Shown one piece after another: positions 1 to 8,980 of a stretch of 64,000 nucleotides of DNA (position 1 is the stretch's first letter; every line of letters begins with the position of its first letter). Source of the DNA: Lewinellaceae bacterium. Lineage in GTDB: Bacteria; Bacteroidota; Bacteroidia; Chitinophagales; Saprospiraceae. Position numbers and translations under genes: made by a program. Under the pieces are notes generated by a model. It was not told where the DNA came from. It made no database searches and saw only the letters and a program-made list of their open reading frames with translations. The stretch spans positions 1-64,000 of the forward strand of contig JACJYP010000017.1 in NCBI GenBank assembly GCA_020636045.1, in the 5' to 3' direction.

Positions 1-2988
1 AGGCAGGTCGATCGTAGCGCAGCAGGTGAACGGATCGGTGCTCACCGTCAGGTTAGCCGGGCAGGAGAGCGTCGGGCCCTCTTCGTCAACGATCTTGATG
101 ATCTGCTTGTGCTCTACGGAAGTGCCGGCGCACCAGTCAACGATCGTCCAGGTACGGAGGATCTTGTAAGTGCCGTCGCAAACCGTAATTTTAACATCCG
201 TGTAAGTCCAGCCGATGGAGCAGCCATCGGGGTTGCCAAATACATAGGGATAACCCTGGTTGCCGGAAGCCTCGATCAGATCGGGCGTCGGGTATGCCGT
301 GCCGCAGGGCAGCGCGTCGTTATCCACACCGTCATAATCGGGCGGGAAGGTGACGTCTGACAACGACGGACGGAAGAAGTCGATCACCTGTACGCAGGTC
401 TTCGTGTTACCCGCGGCATCAACAGCCGTCCATTTGCGGTTTACTTTCTTGGTAAGACCGCTTGCGCAGTTTTGTGATACTTCGCTATCCTGATAGCTCA
501 GGGTAACATCAGAACAGTTTTCAAGTACAGGATCACCAGTGCCGGCAAGTACATTATAAGTATTCGGACCAGTCTGGAATACATTCACACCAATTGTAAG
601 TCCGTTCGGGAAGCCCGTGCTTTGCGTAGTAGCAGCAAAGTTGAGCTGAGCAAAGCTGACAGGACCTGCGTCACCGTTTACAAAGTCAGTAACGGCCAGT
701 ACCCAGGTGCCACCAGTCGGTTCACCATTGAAGGTCGACAGCGGATTGGCAGGCTGGTAAGTGCCGGCAATAGCAGGCAGGTTGCCGCAGGTAGCGACGA
801 ATTGAGCTGCGGTGTTGGTAGCAGCATCGTCAAATACTACGTCAAGGCCGTCGCCCAGGCAACCACCGCCACCCGGACGGTCGAAGAGCTGGATCGTGGT
901 ACCGGAGGGTGAAGTCAGCGTAGCGCTGATGTCACCAACCCAGGTATGGTTGGTCTGGAACGTTACGTTCAGATCGTCAACCGTTGCACCCGGAGGAACC
1001 GGAATATTTACGTTAGTCGTAACAACGTCAGCAATAGAGAAGTCAGCGCTGGGCGAGAACGTTACGGGAACAGACGGAAGCGCCGGATTCGGGTCGCCGT
1101 TACAGCCGATTTCAGCGTTGGTGCAAACGAGCGCAGGCGCCAGTTTGTCTTCCACTTTCAGATTGCCCCAGCATTTGTTGCCAGTGTCCGGGTCGATCAC
1201 CTGCACAGCGTAGGTCTTGCCGATGTCCTGAGGGCCCAGTACTGCGGGTACCCACGGACCGTTGCCGTAAGGAGGCGTCTTGTCAAGTTGTACGATATAG
1301 TCGTCGTAGCAGCCGTAAGGACCACCTTCCAGGATCTGGTCGGCATTCAGTTCTTCGGTGCAGTCTGCATCCAGAGATACATATACGAAATCGTTGCAAA
1401 CGAGCGTCTGTACCGGGTTGGGATACTCAGCCAGCGTGATCGTGAAAGAGCAAGTGCTCGTGTTACCGGCAGCGTCAGTAGCGATATACGTAGAAGTATA
1501 GGGAGACTGATCTTTGCACAGTTCGTCACCCGAAGCCGGGCCGGAAAGGAGTACCGGAGCGATCGGGATGTCGAGGTTGTAAGTAACACGCAGTTGCGGC
1601 TTAGGATTTTCACCGGCGAAAATGACACCGGCGAAGTTGCCGTTCATCCAGCGGCCAGGGGCCTGATTGACAAGCAGGTTGGCGTCAGAAGTGGACGAGT
1701 TGGCAAACAGCGAGTTGGCCACTACGCGCACCAGCGTGCTGGCGCCGTTGTTAGCCACTACAGCCAAGCCGGCCACCTGACCGGCAGGGATCTGGAAGTC
1801 GGTGGGGATGTCGTACAGCAATACCGTCGGGAAACCGGCAGTAATGTTTACGTTGGCCTCACCGGCCAGCGTCCAGGCGCCTACGTTGGCTTCAAAACCA
1901 ACGCTGGTACCCAGCTTCATGTACACCTTAATATTATAGGTGCCTGCACCGGCACCAGCCAACGAAGCCTGTACGTTCACGTTGGAGATCGTCATCCCGA
2001 AGTTCGGGTTGAGGTTCTGCATGTCCGTGAAGAAACCAGACCAGTAGTTGGTAAACGGTACGTTCTGCTGGAGCAGCATGTCGGGACCAACGCCCGGGCA
2101 GTTGTCCGAGGAAGTTACGTTCCAGGAAACAACCGAGCAGCATTCGCCGGGACCCAGGTTGAACGCAAGGTTACCCGGGCAGGTGATCACCGGCGGAGTA
2201 AGGTCAGCCACCGTGACGCTCTGCGAAGCAGAAGAAACAACGGTACCACCGCAAGGGTTGACCAGCTGCCACAGGATCACGTTGGTGCCTTTCGGAACCC
2301 CCGGAACCGTGATGGTAGCGGGAAACGGTTGCGGCACCACTACCGGCGTACCGCCGTTGATGCTGTACTGCAGCTGGTAAGCAGCTGCGCAGCCACCCGG
2401 CGAGAAGGTCGGAAGTGCTGTCGAGACAGTAGCGTCGCAAGTGGCAGCGTCCGTGCTGACCGACTGGTTGGCCGGGCCGGTCATGGCACAAGTAGCACCG
2501 GAAGCATCTACTTCCGTAACCACTGCTGCCCAACCTGCGGCTGCGATAATTACGTCAGAGAAAAAGCTGAAGGTCAGCGAGCCGGAAGCGTTGGCCGCCG
2601 TAGCCTGTACGATGTTGCCAGGCATGTTGGTCGGAGGCGCACCACCGGAAGTCGATGCAATGAACGGAGAACCCGTCGTGGGGCCGTCATACACCGTCAG
2701 GAAGTCAAAACCGCCTTCCGTTGCGAAAGACGAAAAGGTACAACGGACTTTGTAGCCTGCCGTACCGGGAGCGAAAGAAACAACAGAGTTGGAAATGCTG
2801 GTAGCGTAGTTACCAGTCGGACCGCCGTTGTCGTAGTAATTAATCGTACAGACAGTCGGCGGCGCAAGAGAAAACGTGCCGGCGTTGCCTGATGTTGGGT
2901 GATTGACGGTTAGCTGGGCAAACGCCTGTGCTCCAAACAGGCATCCCAGGAACGTCAAACCCCAGAGTGTAATATTTCTCTTCTTCAT
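1..2988 (-). CDS. Large secreted HYR/CUB/P-domain protein (3' end outside window)
   Basis: The frame is open for 996 codons from ATG 2988 to the window edge, so the C-terminus is missing. It begins MKKRNITLW with a signal peptide ending near AFA|QL. A CUB-like region follows at about residues 30-140 (YDGPTTGS motif). HYR-type immunoglobulin-like units occur near 260 (PPVITCPGN), 500 (ATDAAGNTSTC) and 965 (GPTLSCPANLTV). A proprotein-convertase P-domain lies at about 650-770 (TWVGDISATLTSPSG). The HYR units have the usual Cys and DAAGN turns. In Bacteroidota such proteins are T9SS cargo on the cell surface or released, used in adhesion or matrix building; a C-terminal sorting domain is expected but lies outside. 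It follows the small exported protein at 3051-3473 by 62 nt on the same strand, so co-transcription is likely. Domain types are confident; the function is inferred. Confidence 0.88.
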   Translation of the reverse strand, partial: MKKRNITLWGLTFLGCLFGAQAFAQLTVNHPTSGNAGTFSLAPPTVCTINYYDNGGPTGNYATSISNSVVSFAPGTAGYKVRCTFSSFATEGGFDFLTVYDGPTTGSPFIASTSGGAPPTNMPGNIVQATAANASGSLTFSFFSDVIIAAAGWAAVVTEVDASGATCAMTGPANQSVSTDAATCDATVSTALPTFSPGGCAAAYQLQYSINGGTPVVVPQPFPATITVPGVPKGTNVILWQLVNPCGGTVVSSASQSVTVADLTPPVITCPGNLAFNLGPGECCSVVSWNVTSSDNCPGVGPDMLLQQNVPFTNYWSGFFTDMQNLNPNFGMTISNVNVQASLAGAGAGTYNIKVYMKLGTSVGFEANVGAWTLAGEANVNITAGFPTVLLYDIPTDFQIPAGQVAGLAVVANNGASTLVRVVANSLFANSSTSDANLLVNQAPGRWMNGNFAGVIFAGENPKPQLRVTYNLDIPIAPVLLSGPASGDELCKDQSPYTSTYIATDAAGNTSTCSFTITLAEYPNPVQTLVCNDFVYVSLDADCTEELNADQILEGGPYGCYDDYIVQLDKTPPYGNGPWVPAVLGPQDIGKTYAVQVIDPDTGNKCWGNLKVEDKLAPALVCTNAEIGCNGDPNPALPSVPVTFSPSADFSIADVVTTNVNIPVPPGATVDDLNVTFQTNHTWVGDISATLTSPSGTTIQLFDRPGGGGCLGDGLDVVFDDAATNTAAQFVATCGNLPAIAGTYQPANPLSTFNGEPTGGTWVLAVTDFVNGDAGPVSFAQLNFAATTQSTGFPNGLTIGVNVFQTGPNTYNVLAGTGDPVLENCSDVTLSYQDSEVSQNCASGLTKKVNRKWTAVDAAGNTKTCVQVIDFFRPSLSDVTFPPDYDGVDNDALPCGTAYPTPDLIEASGNQGYPYVFGNPDGCSIGWTYTDVKITVCDGTYKILRTWTIVDWCAGTSVEHKQIIKIVDEEGPTLSCPANLTVSTDPFTCCATIDLP

Positions 2989-3050
2989 GAGATGAATAAT
3001 TGTTAAAACTTCAAAAAGAAATTAGTCGGGTTTTCAAAAACTGCAAAAAA

Positions 3051-3473
3051 TCAGAGCGTCAGTTTGCCGGTAGCTTCGTTAGACAGCGACTCTTTGGTCG
3101 ACTTGCTGACAAAGAAGCCGGTAAATGAGTCGGCAGCCGTATCAGAGCTGAGGTTTGCAGCATCCGGGAAGATGTCCAGTGCTTTGGTCACGGACTGCTC
3201 AACGCTCATACCACCCACAATCCTTCTGTAGATTGCCTTGTAGTAGTGCGCGTGGATGAGCACGTCATTGTAGCCTTGAGTGCCGGGGGTAAGCCCCTGA
3301 AGCGACGTCTGAAGAGTAGTTACCTCTTGCTTGATCGTCTGCTGCGCTTGGTCAGATTGCATCCAGTTGTAAGTCTGAGCTTCGGCGCGACCGGCCGTCA
3401 GTAACAGAAATCCAAACAGGAAGAACCCCGCCAAGAGCGACATCGGACTCTTTTTTGCGAACGTTCTTTTCAT
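3051..3473 (-). CDS. Small exported protein, unknown function
   Basis: A 140-aa protein starting MKRTFAKKSPM, with a hydrophobic signal (LLAGFFLFGFLLLTAG) and probable cleavage at AEA|QTYNW. The mature part is helical and polar, rich in Gln and Thr (SDQAQQTIKQEV), without Cys or a recognisable enzyme motif. It sits 62 nt upstream of the giant HYR protein in the same direction and about 110 bp downstream of a strong terminator, so it probably opens that transcription unit. It could be a periplasmic accessory of the large secreted protein; nothing in the sequence proves this. Confidence 0.75.
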   Translation of the reverse strand: MKRTFAKKSPMSLLAGFFLFGFLLLTAGRAEAQTYNWMQSDQAQQTIKQEVTTLQTSLQGLTPGTQGYNDVLIHAHYYKAIYRRIVGGMSVEQSVTKALDIFPDAANLSSDTAADSFTGFFVSKSTKESLSNEATGKLTL

Positions 3474-3580
3474 GTGTTGACAAAATTTAAGTTAAAAGAT
3501 GTTTGATTATTGACTTGACCTGAGGCGAATAAACCTTGATGACCAGTCTATTTTTCTGCAGGCTTTGTTCCAACTCCAAA

Positions 3581-3629
3581 TAAAAAAGGAGTATTGGTAA
3601 CGCGGCGGCGCCGGCGTTATCAATACTCC
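3581..3629 (-). terminator. Strong rho-independent terminator on minus strand
   Basis: GGAGTATTG at 3588-3596 pairs with CAATACTCC at 3621-3629. The stem continues inward to about 16 bp (one G-U pair) around a GC-rich loop. On the minus strand it is followed by TTTTTT. It lies upstream of the gene at 3473, so it ends a transcript from the right, not that gene's own. Confidence 0.75.
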
Positions 3630-3983
3630 ATATAAAAAACCGTAAGACGTGTGAGTCTGGTAAAGTTTACTATCATGAGATTAAAAGAGGATAACCGTGT
3701 GAACGCAAAATCTGATTAATGAACAAGCATGTTCCGAAAAATCGCGTGCACAACAAAAACAGTGAAGGGCACAGAAATTATTCGCACAAAATGCTTGCCA
3801 AAAAATCGGAAATCAGGACAAATACGGAAGAGAAGGGAAAAGATAGCAAACTTAGGGTAAGATATCTGCGCCGTTGCTTCGGGAAGTGTAGCCGGCACAC
3901 CTGCTCTCCATGAGACTAAAAATGGATTAAAAGCTTCGGGTTATTACACCAAATGCAGCGACAAATATATTTGCATTTCATAG

Positions 3984-4011
3984 AAAAAAGCTCCGGTCAC
4001 CGCTTTTTTTT
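3984..4011. terminator. Possible bidirectional terminator hairpin
   Basis: AAAAAAGC and GCTTTTTTTT flank a short GC-rich segment, giving A and T runs on either side of a small stem. It could stop transcription in either direction. No gene on the + strand ends here. Confidence 0.4.
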
Positions 4012-4054
4012 ATGTGAAACGATCATAATCTGTTAAAATACCCTGTTAGGGGTG

Positions 4055-4092
4055 CAAAAAGCGTCGATTTCCGGACGAAAGAACGCTTTTTG
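4055..4092. terminator. Terminator after the HTTM gene
   Basis: CAAAAAGCGT (4055-4064) and ACGCTTTTTG (4083-4092) form a perfect 10-bp stem of the AAAAAGC/GCTTTTT type. It begins 29 nt past the stop of the minus-strand HTTM gene. Confidence 0.6.
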
Positions 4093-4121
4093 TCCAACTT
4101 AACCCTGCACCGCCCAGGTCG

Positions 4122-5456
4122 CTATTCGGTCAGGGGATATACCCATTCGAGTGTTTCAAAGGGGCTGCACGACACGGAAGCCAGGTCCACATCGGGGTCG
4201 ACGAACAGCTGCGGCGGCCGGCCGTTGTAGCGGACCATGATACGCGCTTTTACGAGCGCGCCCTCTACTCCCCGGCGCGCAGCCTCCTCGCGCAGCAAGC
4301 GCGCAAAGGCAACCAGTGAGCGCGGGTCGCAAGCCATGTTCAGTACCTGCATTTCATTGACGAACGATCGCACATCGACCGGCATGATCTGACCGGTCAC
4401 GGGGTGATGGATCGTGACATCGAACTGTTCGATCGGGCGCGTATCTATTTTCATGCGCCAGGAAAAGTTCTTGCCGATGCTGGTCCAGTCCATCGAATTG
4501 GGCAAAAAGAAACCCCGGAAGGGAAACAGCAACTGAAAGACAAAAAAGCCGATCAGAAAATTGCGGCTCAGCGAACTGATCTGCGGCGCCGGTGTGCTTT
4601 TGCCCGCCTTGGTACTATCCGAAGCCCATCTGCGCAGAACAGGCAATTCCCTGGTTTCGAAGAAAAGGATCATGGTCGCGATCATAACGAAGGGGAAAAT
4701 GCCGATATCGTCGAAGATGCGCGAGTTGGAAAAGTGGAAGCCAACGAACAAGGGAAGCCCCCATTTCCGGACGGGCCTGTACCATAACAATAATGGCGCA
4801 AGCAGATCAATGGCAAAACCTCCATAGGTAAGCAGATTGATCGCAAACTCCGTTTTGAAATACGGCGCCAGCCAGTGGCTGTCGGGAAAAGTGCCTATCA
4901 GACTGGTCACCGGCTCTTTGTCGAACAGCCAGTCGTGTTTGGTTTTGGCAAGTCCCCCGTAAAAATAGACAATGACGATCTGCGCCTGCAGGATGAATTG
5001 CTGCCATCTGGGCACCAGATTGCCGGCATTCGTTTTTTTGCCGAGTGAAAAGAACCGGTCCGCATTTGTGAAACTCAGCAGCACGGGCAGCAGTACGAAC
5101 AGGTAGATGTGGTTGTTGAAGTAACTTTTATCCTGAAACATCAGAAAGGCGAGGCACAGGGACAGCACCCAGCACGACCAGCGAAAAAACACGCCGGCCG
5201 CCAGCAGTAAGGCGCTCAGGCCCATGAGCACCATGATCGCCTGCATGGCAGGAAGGGGAAGGGTATCCACCCATCCGAAGCCTTCGAATTTGAAATGGAT
5301 CTTCGGCGCAAGCAAGCCATCCTCGATCAACCGCTTCTGGTGGTACGACCAGGTGTTGTACACCATAAACAGCCCGAAGATCAGGCGGAAGGCGCCGATC
5401 ACGTGACCGTCGACGGATTCGGCAAGCCAGTGTTTAAACTTTTCAGTTATAGGCAT
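4122..5456 (-). CDS. HTTM-domain membrane protein, vitamin K-dependent gamma-carboxylase-like
   Basis: A 444-aa polytopic membrane protein. The N-terminal two thirds match the HTTM/VKGC family: an amphipathic start, repeated hydrophobic segments, the NNHIYL motif at 114-119 and the FYGGLAKTKHDW motif at 165-176. That second motif corresponds to the segment holding the catalytic-base Lys in animal gamma-glutamyl carboxylase. The C-terminal ~140 residues are soluble (RMKIDTRPIEQFD, then a beta-rich part). In animals the fold carboxylates glutamates with reduced vitamin K and O2; the bacterial role is mostly unknown. It diverges from the VCBS/ASPIC lipoprotein at 5502 with only 45 bp between starts, so the two share a regulatory region. 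The family is confident; carboxylase activity is not established. Confidence 0.85.
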   Translation of the reverse strand: MPITEKFKHWLAESVDGHVIGAFRLIFGLFMVYNTWSYHQKRLIEDGLLAPKIHFKFEGFGWVDTLPLPAMQAIMVLMGLSALLLAAGVFFRWSCWVLSLCLAFLMFQDKSYFNNHIYLFVLLPVLLSFTNADRFFSLGKKTNAGNLVPRWQQFILQAQIVIVYFYGGLAKTKHDWLFDKEPVTSLIGTFPDSHWLAPYFKTEFAINLLTYGGFAIDLLAPLLLWYRPVRKWGLPLFVGFHFSNSRIFDDIGIFPFVMIATMILFFETRELPVLRRWASDSTKAGKSTPAPQISSLSRNFLIGFFVFQLLFPFRGFFLPNSMDWTSIGKNFSWRMKIDTRPIEQFDVTIHHPVTGQIMPVDVRSFVNEMQVLNMACDPRSLVAFARLLREEAARRGVEGALVKARIMVRYNGRPPQLFVDPDVDLASVSCSPFETLEWVYPLTE

Positions 5457-5472
5457 CAGGAAAGTACCTTTG
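5441..5472 (+). promoter_or_regulatory. Bacteroidota-type promoter for the VCBS lipoprotein
   Basis: TACCTTTG at 5465-5472 matches the -7 element TAnnTTTG. A TTTC at 5441-5444 stands 20 nt upstream in the -33 position (one mismatch to TTTG). The predicted start of transcription leaves a leader of about 25 nt before ATG 5502. Confidence 0.6.
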
Positions 5473-5501
5473 CGACGTTTTCAGCAACGCACCTTTAAAA
5501 A

Positions 5502-8500
5502 ATGGCAAAAGTAATACCTTCTTGTTTCCATGCCCCATCCAGGCAATCATTAATCATCGGCTCCGCTCTCGCGATATATATTATCGGCGTAACTGCGTGC
5601 AAAAACGATGCATCGCCTCCCGAAGCGACCGATGTGGAAGAACCGACGCTGTTTGCCGAAAATCCGGTGATGCGCCTGCTCGATTCAACGCAGACAGGGA
5701 TCGGATTTGAAAACAGGATCATCGAGACATACGAAAATAATATCACCACCAACATCAATATGTACAATGGTGGCGGTCTGGCTGTTGCAGACATCAACAA
5801 CGACGGTCTGCCGGACATATATTTTGTTTGCAGCAACGGGAAAAACAAACTTTACCTCAACCAGGGCAATCTAACATTCAAAGACATTACGGATGCTTCC
5901 GGAGTCGCTTCGGAGGAAGGATTTGAAACGGCCGTGACCGCTGCCGACGTCAACAACGACGGCTGGCTCGACCTGTACGTCTGCCGAGGCGGCGTGGAAA
6001 ACAACGAACTCAGACGCAACAGGCTGTTCATCAACAATGGCAACCTGACCTTCACCGAACGCAGCCACGAATACGGCCTCGACGACCAGAGCGCCTGCAC
6101 CGGCGCCAACTTTTTTGATTACGACAATGACGGCGATCTGGACTGCTACGTGCTGAATTACCCGACCGAACAGGTGTATTCCAACAAACTGGAAGCAAAA
6201 CTCGGCGCCGACGGCAAATACCACCCGCTGCTCGAACCGCGTGGCGAGCACGACAGCGACCGGCTGTACCGCAACGACGGCGGAAAATTTACCGACGTAA
6301 GCCAAAAAGCGGGCATCTGGAACCTTGCGTACGGCCTGAGCGTATCCGTGAGCGATTTCAACCGCGACGGATATCTCGACATTTATGTCGGCAATGACTT
6401 TGTGCAACCCGACCGGCTGTACATCAACAACAGGAACGGGACCTTCAGCGACCAGATGGAGCGGTATTTCCAGCACTGCTCGCAGCATACCATGGGCACC
6501 GATCTTACCGATTTCGACAACGACGGTTTGATAGACGTGTTTGCGGTCGATATGCTGGCCGCCAACAACTACCGTCGCAAGTCTTTTCTGGCGACCAATT
6601 CACTCAGCAAACAAACCGCCATCGTGCAGCACGGGTACTTCGAACCGGTGATCCGCAACGTACTGCAACACAACAATGGCAACGGCACTTTTAGCGATAT
6701 CGGCTGTATATCAGGCGTTTATCAGACCGATTGGTCGTGGAGCGGCCTGATCTTCGATATGGACAACGACGGCTTGCGCGATATGCACGTCACGAACGGA
6801 TATCGCCGGGAAGTGACCAGCCGCGATTTTGCGGATTTTACATTTCCGGAGATCAAAAAGAAAAATGCCGGAAAACGCCTGCGCGACATTTATCCGAATT
6901 TCAACGAATTTCTGGAGCAGGTGCCGACGTTCAAAGTCCGCAACTTTTGCTTTCAAAACAAAGGCAACTGGCAGTTCAACGACGTCGGGGGCGACTGGAT
7001 GACCATGCCGGCAGCGTGGTCCTGCGGCGCGGCCTGGGCGGATTTCGATAAAGACGGCGACCTGGACCTTGTGGTCAACAACCTCGAACAAGCGGCTTTC
7101 ATTTATGAAAATACCAGTCAGGGCAAACCCAACAGCCATTATCTTCAGATCAAACTGCTGGGGCCGGCAAAAAATCCGTTTGCCGTTGGGGCGTCGGCGG
7201 CCATCTATTACGATAACGGCAAAAAACAGTACCAGGAATTGTTCCCGACCAGGGGTATTTTCTCGTCCGTGGAGCACCTGATACACTTCGGCACAGGCAA
7301 CAGCGCAAAAGTGGACAAAGTAGTGGTGCGCTGGCCCGACGGCAAAACGCAAACCCTTACCGATGTCGCTACCAATCAACGGCTTACACTTAATTATTCC
7401 GATGCAAGCGGATATGCAGCACACATCGGTCCCGAGCCCTTGCACAACGCATATTTTACCGATAAAAGCGCAGGCGCAGGCATAAAGTTCGAACACGTGG
7501 AAAACGAATTCAACGACTTCGAAAAATGGCCGCTGAACACCTGGAGCATTAGCGATCTGGGGCCGCTGATGGCCAGCGGCGACGTGAACGGCGACGGCCT
7601 CGACGATGTGTTCATCGGAAATGCCTTCGACCATGCCGGCGCCCTGTATGTGCAAAATGCCGGAGGTACTTTTCGCCCCGTTTCGGCAGCCACCTGGGAG
7701 GCTGATAAAATTTACGAGGACCATGGCGCGACTTTCTTCGACGCTGACGGCGACGGCGACCTCGACCTGTTCGTGATCAGCGGAGGCGCCGAATCCACCA
7801 GCCCCGCCGCATGGCAGAATCGCCTGTATATCAATACGGACGGAAAAGGGAACTTTATAAAAGCGGCCGATGCACTCCCCCAGAGCCAGGATGTGGCGCT
7901 GCGCGCTGCTGCCTTCGATTATGACGGCGACAACGACCTGGACCTGTTCATCGGCGGACGTGTTACCCCCGGCAAGTGGCCGCTGATCCCGCGCAGCGTC
8001 GTTTTGCGCAACGACCAGAACAAATTTACCGATGTCACCGCAACGGTAGCACCCGATTTTGAGCGCTGTGGCATGGTGACCGACCTGGTTTGGGCCAACG
8101 TCGATGCAGATCCGCAACCCGAATTGGTCGTGGTGGGCGAGTGGATGCCGGTCACCGTTTTTAAGTTGACTAACAACAAGTTACAAAATGTTACGTCGAC
8201 ACTTGGCCTCGACAAATCGAATGGTTTGTGGTTCCGGCTTGCAGTGGCCGATGTCGACGGCGACGGCGATATGGACCTCGTGACGGGTAACCTCGGCCTG
8301 AACACCCGATTCACGGCTTCCGACGAGGCGCCGCTGCGTTGTTTTGCAAAAGATTTTGACAACAACGGCACCCTCGATCCGCTGGTGGCCTACTACGAGA
8401 AAGGGAAACTTTATCCGCTTCTGCAAAAGGAGGTGCTGAACAAGCAGATGCCCATTCTGAAAAAGAAATTCCTGTATGCCAAAGAATACGGCAATGCCAC

Positions 8501-8924
8501 GATCGGCCAGGTGTGGCCGCAAAAGGACCTCGACGCTGCGCTGAATCTCTATTGCTATGTATTGCAGAGTTGCTGGTGGGAAAACAAGGGCGGCAAATAT
8601 GTCAGGCATGACTTCCCGATACCCGTACAAACTTCTGTTATTCAAGGAATTGCAGTCGGAGACTACAATGGCGACGGATTCACGGATATTTTACTGAGCG
8701 GCAATAAATACGGCTTCGAGGTAGAAACCAATCGCTGCGACGCAGGCAATGGATCGTTGCTGGCCGGCGATGGCAAAGGGCATTTTTCGTGGGTGAACAA
8801 CCTTGAGACAGGATTCTGGGCCATGCGCGAGGCGCGCGATATGGCAGTATTGCGCAGCAGCGGCGGCAAACAGATCATTATCGTATCCAATAACAACGGC
8901 AAACCACAGGTGTATCTGCATTGA
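5502..8924 (+). CDS. VCBS/FG-GAP repeat lipoprotein with ASPIC/UnbV domain (CRTAC1-like)
   Basis: A 1140-aa protein with a signal peptide ending in a plausible lipobox (VTAC, Cys33), so probably a surface lipoprotein. Many calcium-binding, Asp-rich FG-GAP/VCBS units follow (DINNDGLPDIYF, DYDNDGDLDCY, DFNRDGYLDIY, DADGDGDLDLF), building beta-propellers in two blocks. They are separated at about residues 550-630 by an ASPIC/UnbV domain (FGTGNSAKVDKVVVRWPDG). Relatives are the CRTAC1 family, which bind partners or glycans outside the cell; no catalytic residues are evident. It is divergent from the HTTM protein and followed by a small lipoprotein whose promoter box lies just past its stop. There is no T9SS tail, consistent with lipid anchoring. 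Confidence 0.92.
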   Translation: MAKVIPSCFHAPSRQSLIIGSALAIYIIGVTACKNDASPPEATDVEEPTLFAENPVMRLLDSTQTGIGFENRIIETYENNITTNINMYNGGGLAVADINNDGLPDIYFVCSNGKNKLYLNQGNLTFKDITDASGVASEEGFETAVTAADVNNDGWLDLYVCRGGVENNELRRNRLFINNGNLTFTERSHEYGLDDQSACTGANFFDYDNDGDLDCYVLNYPTEQVYSNKLEAKLGADGKYHPLLEPRGEHDSDRLYRNDGGKFTDVSQKAGIWNLAYGLSVSVSDFNRDGYLDIYVGNDFVQPDRLYINNRNGTFSDQMERYFQHCSQHTMGTDLTDFDNDGLIDVFAVDMLAANNYRRKSFLATNSLSKQTAIVQHGYFEPVIRNVLQHNNGNGTFSDIGCISGVYQTDWSWSGLIFDMDNDGLRDMHVTNGYRREVTSRDFADFTFPEIKKKNAGKRLRDIYPNFNEFLEQVPTFKVRNFCFQNKGNWQFNDVGGDWMTMPAAWSCGAAWADFDKDGDLDLVVNNLEQAAFIYENTSQGKPNSHYLQIKLLGPAKNPFAVGASAAIYYDNGKKQYQELFPTRGIFSSVEHLIHFGTGNSAKVDKVVVRWPDGKTQTLTDVATNQRLTLNYSDASGYAAHIGPEPLHNAYFTDKSAGAGIKFEHVENEFNDFEKWPLNTWSISDLGPLMASGDVNGDGLDDVFIGNAFDHAGALYVQNAGGTFRPVSAATWEADKIYEDHGATFFDADGDGDLDLFVISGGAESTSPAAWQNRLYINTDGKGNFIKAADALPQSQDVALRAAAFDYDGDNDLDLFIGGRVTPGKWPLIPRSVVLRNDQNKFTDVTATVAPDFERCGMVTDLVWANVDADPQPELVVVGEWMPVTVFKLTNNKLQNVTSTLGLDKSNGLWFRLAVADVDGDGDMDLVTGNLGLNTRFTASDEAPLRCFAKDFDNNGTLDPLVAYYEKGKLYPLLQKEVLNKQMPILKKKFLYAKEYGNATIGQVWPQKDLDAALNLYCYVLQSCWWENKGGKYVRHDFPIPVQTSVIQGIAVGDYNGDGFTDILLSGNKYGFEVETNRCDAGNGSLLAGDGKGHFSWVNNLETGFWAMREARDMAVLRSSGGKQIIIVSNNNGKPQVYLH

Positions 8925-8954
8925 ATGCTTTTTCCAGCCGGCGATCTATCTTTG
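8921..8954 (+). promoter_or_regulatory. Promoter for the small lipoprotein at 8981
   Basis: TTG at 8921-8923, 23 nt, then TATCTTTG at 8947-8954. This fits the TTG-N17-23-TAnnTTTG pattern described for Flavobacterium. The position supports ATG 8981 rather than an upstream TTG as the start. Confidence 0.6.
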
Positions 8955-8980
8955 CGGCTTGTTACAAAAACGACGCAACA

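Larger units (their letters stand above)
3474..4121. other. AT-rich 648-bp intergenic region with three hairpins
   Basis: No convincing gene lies here; the short open frames on both strands are Lys/Phe-rich and lack family features. It holds a 16-bp hairpin at 3588-3629, an A/T-flanked hairpin at about 3984-4011, and a terminator-like hairpin at 4055-4092. There is also a perfect 12-bp palindrome CAAATATATTTG at 3962-3973 that reads as TAnnTTTG on both strands, and another minus-strand TAAGTTTG box at 3854-3847. An untranslated RNA ending at the 3588 hairpin is possible. Confidence 0.6.

Noticed and set aside
946..2892. Long open frame on the + strand opposite the HYR gene
   Set aside because: Its translation is Arg/Val/Gly-rich without any domain; the minus strand encodes clear CUB, HYR and P-domains. 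It is a by-product of GC-biased codons.
3716..3913. Two overlapping ~60-codon frames on opposite strands in the intergenic gap
   Set aside because: Both are AT-rich, lack signal, domain or start context, and overlap promoter-like elements.
6711..8117. 468-codon minus-strand frame inside the VCBS gene
   Set aside because: It is produced by the repeated Asp-rich codons (GAC/GGC) read in reverse; there is no promoter or domain.
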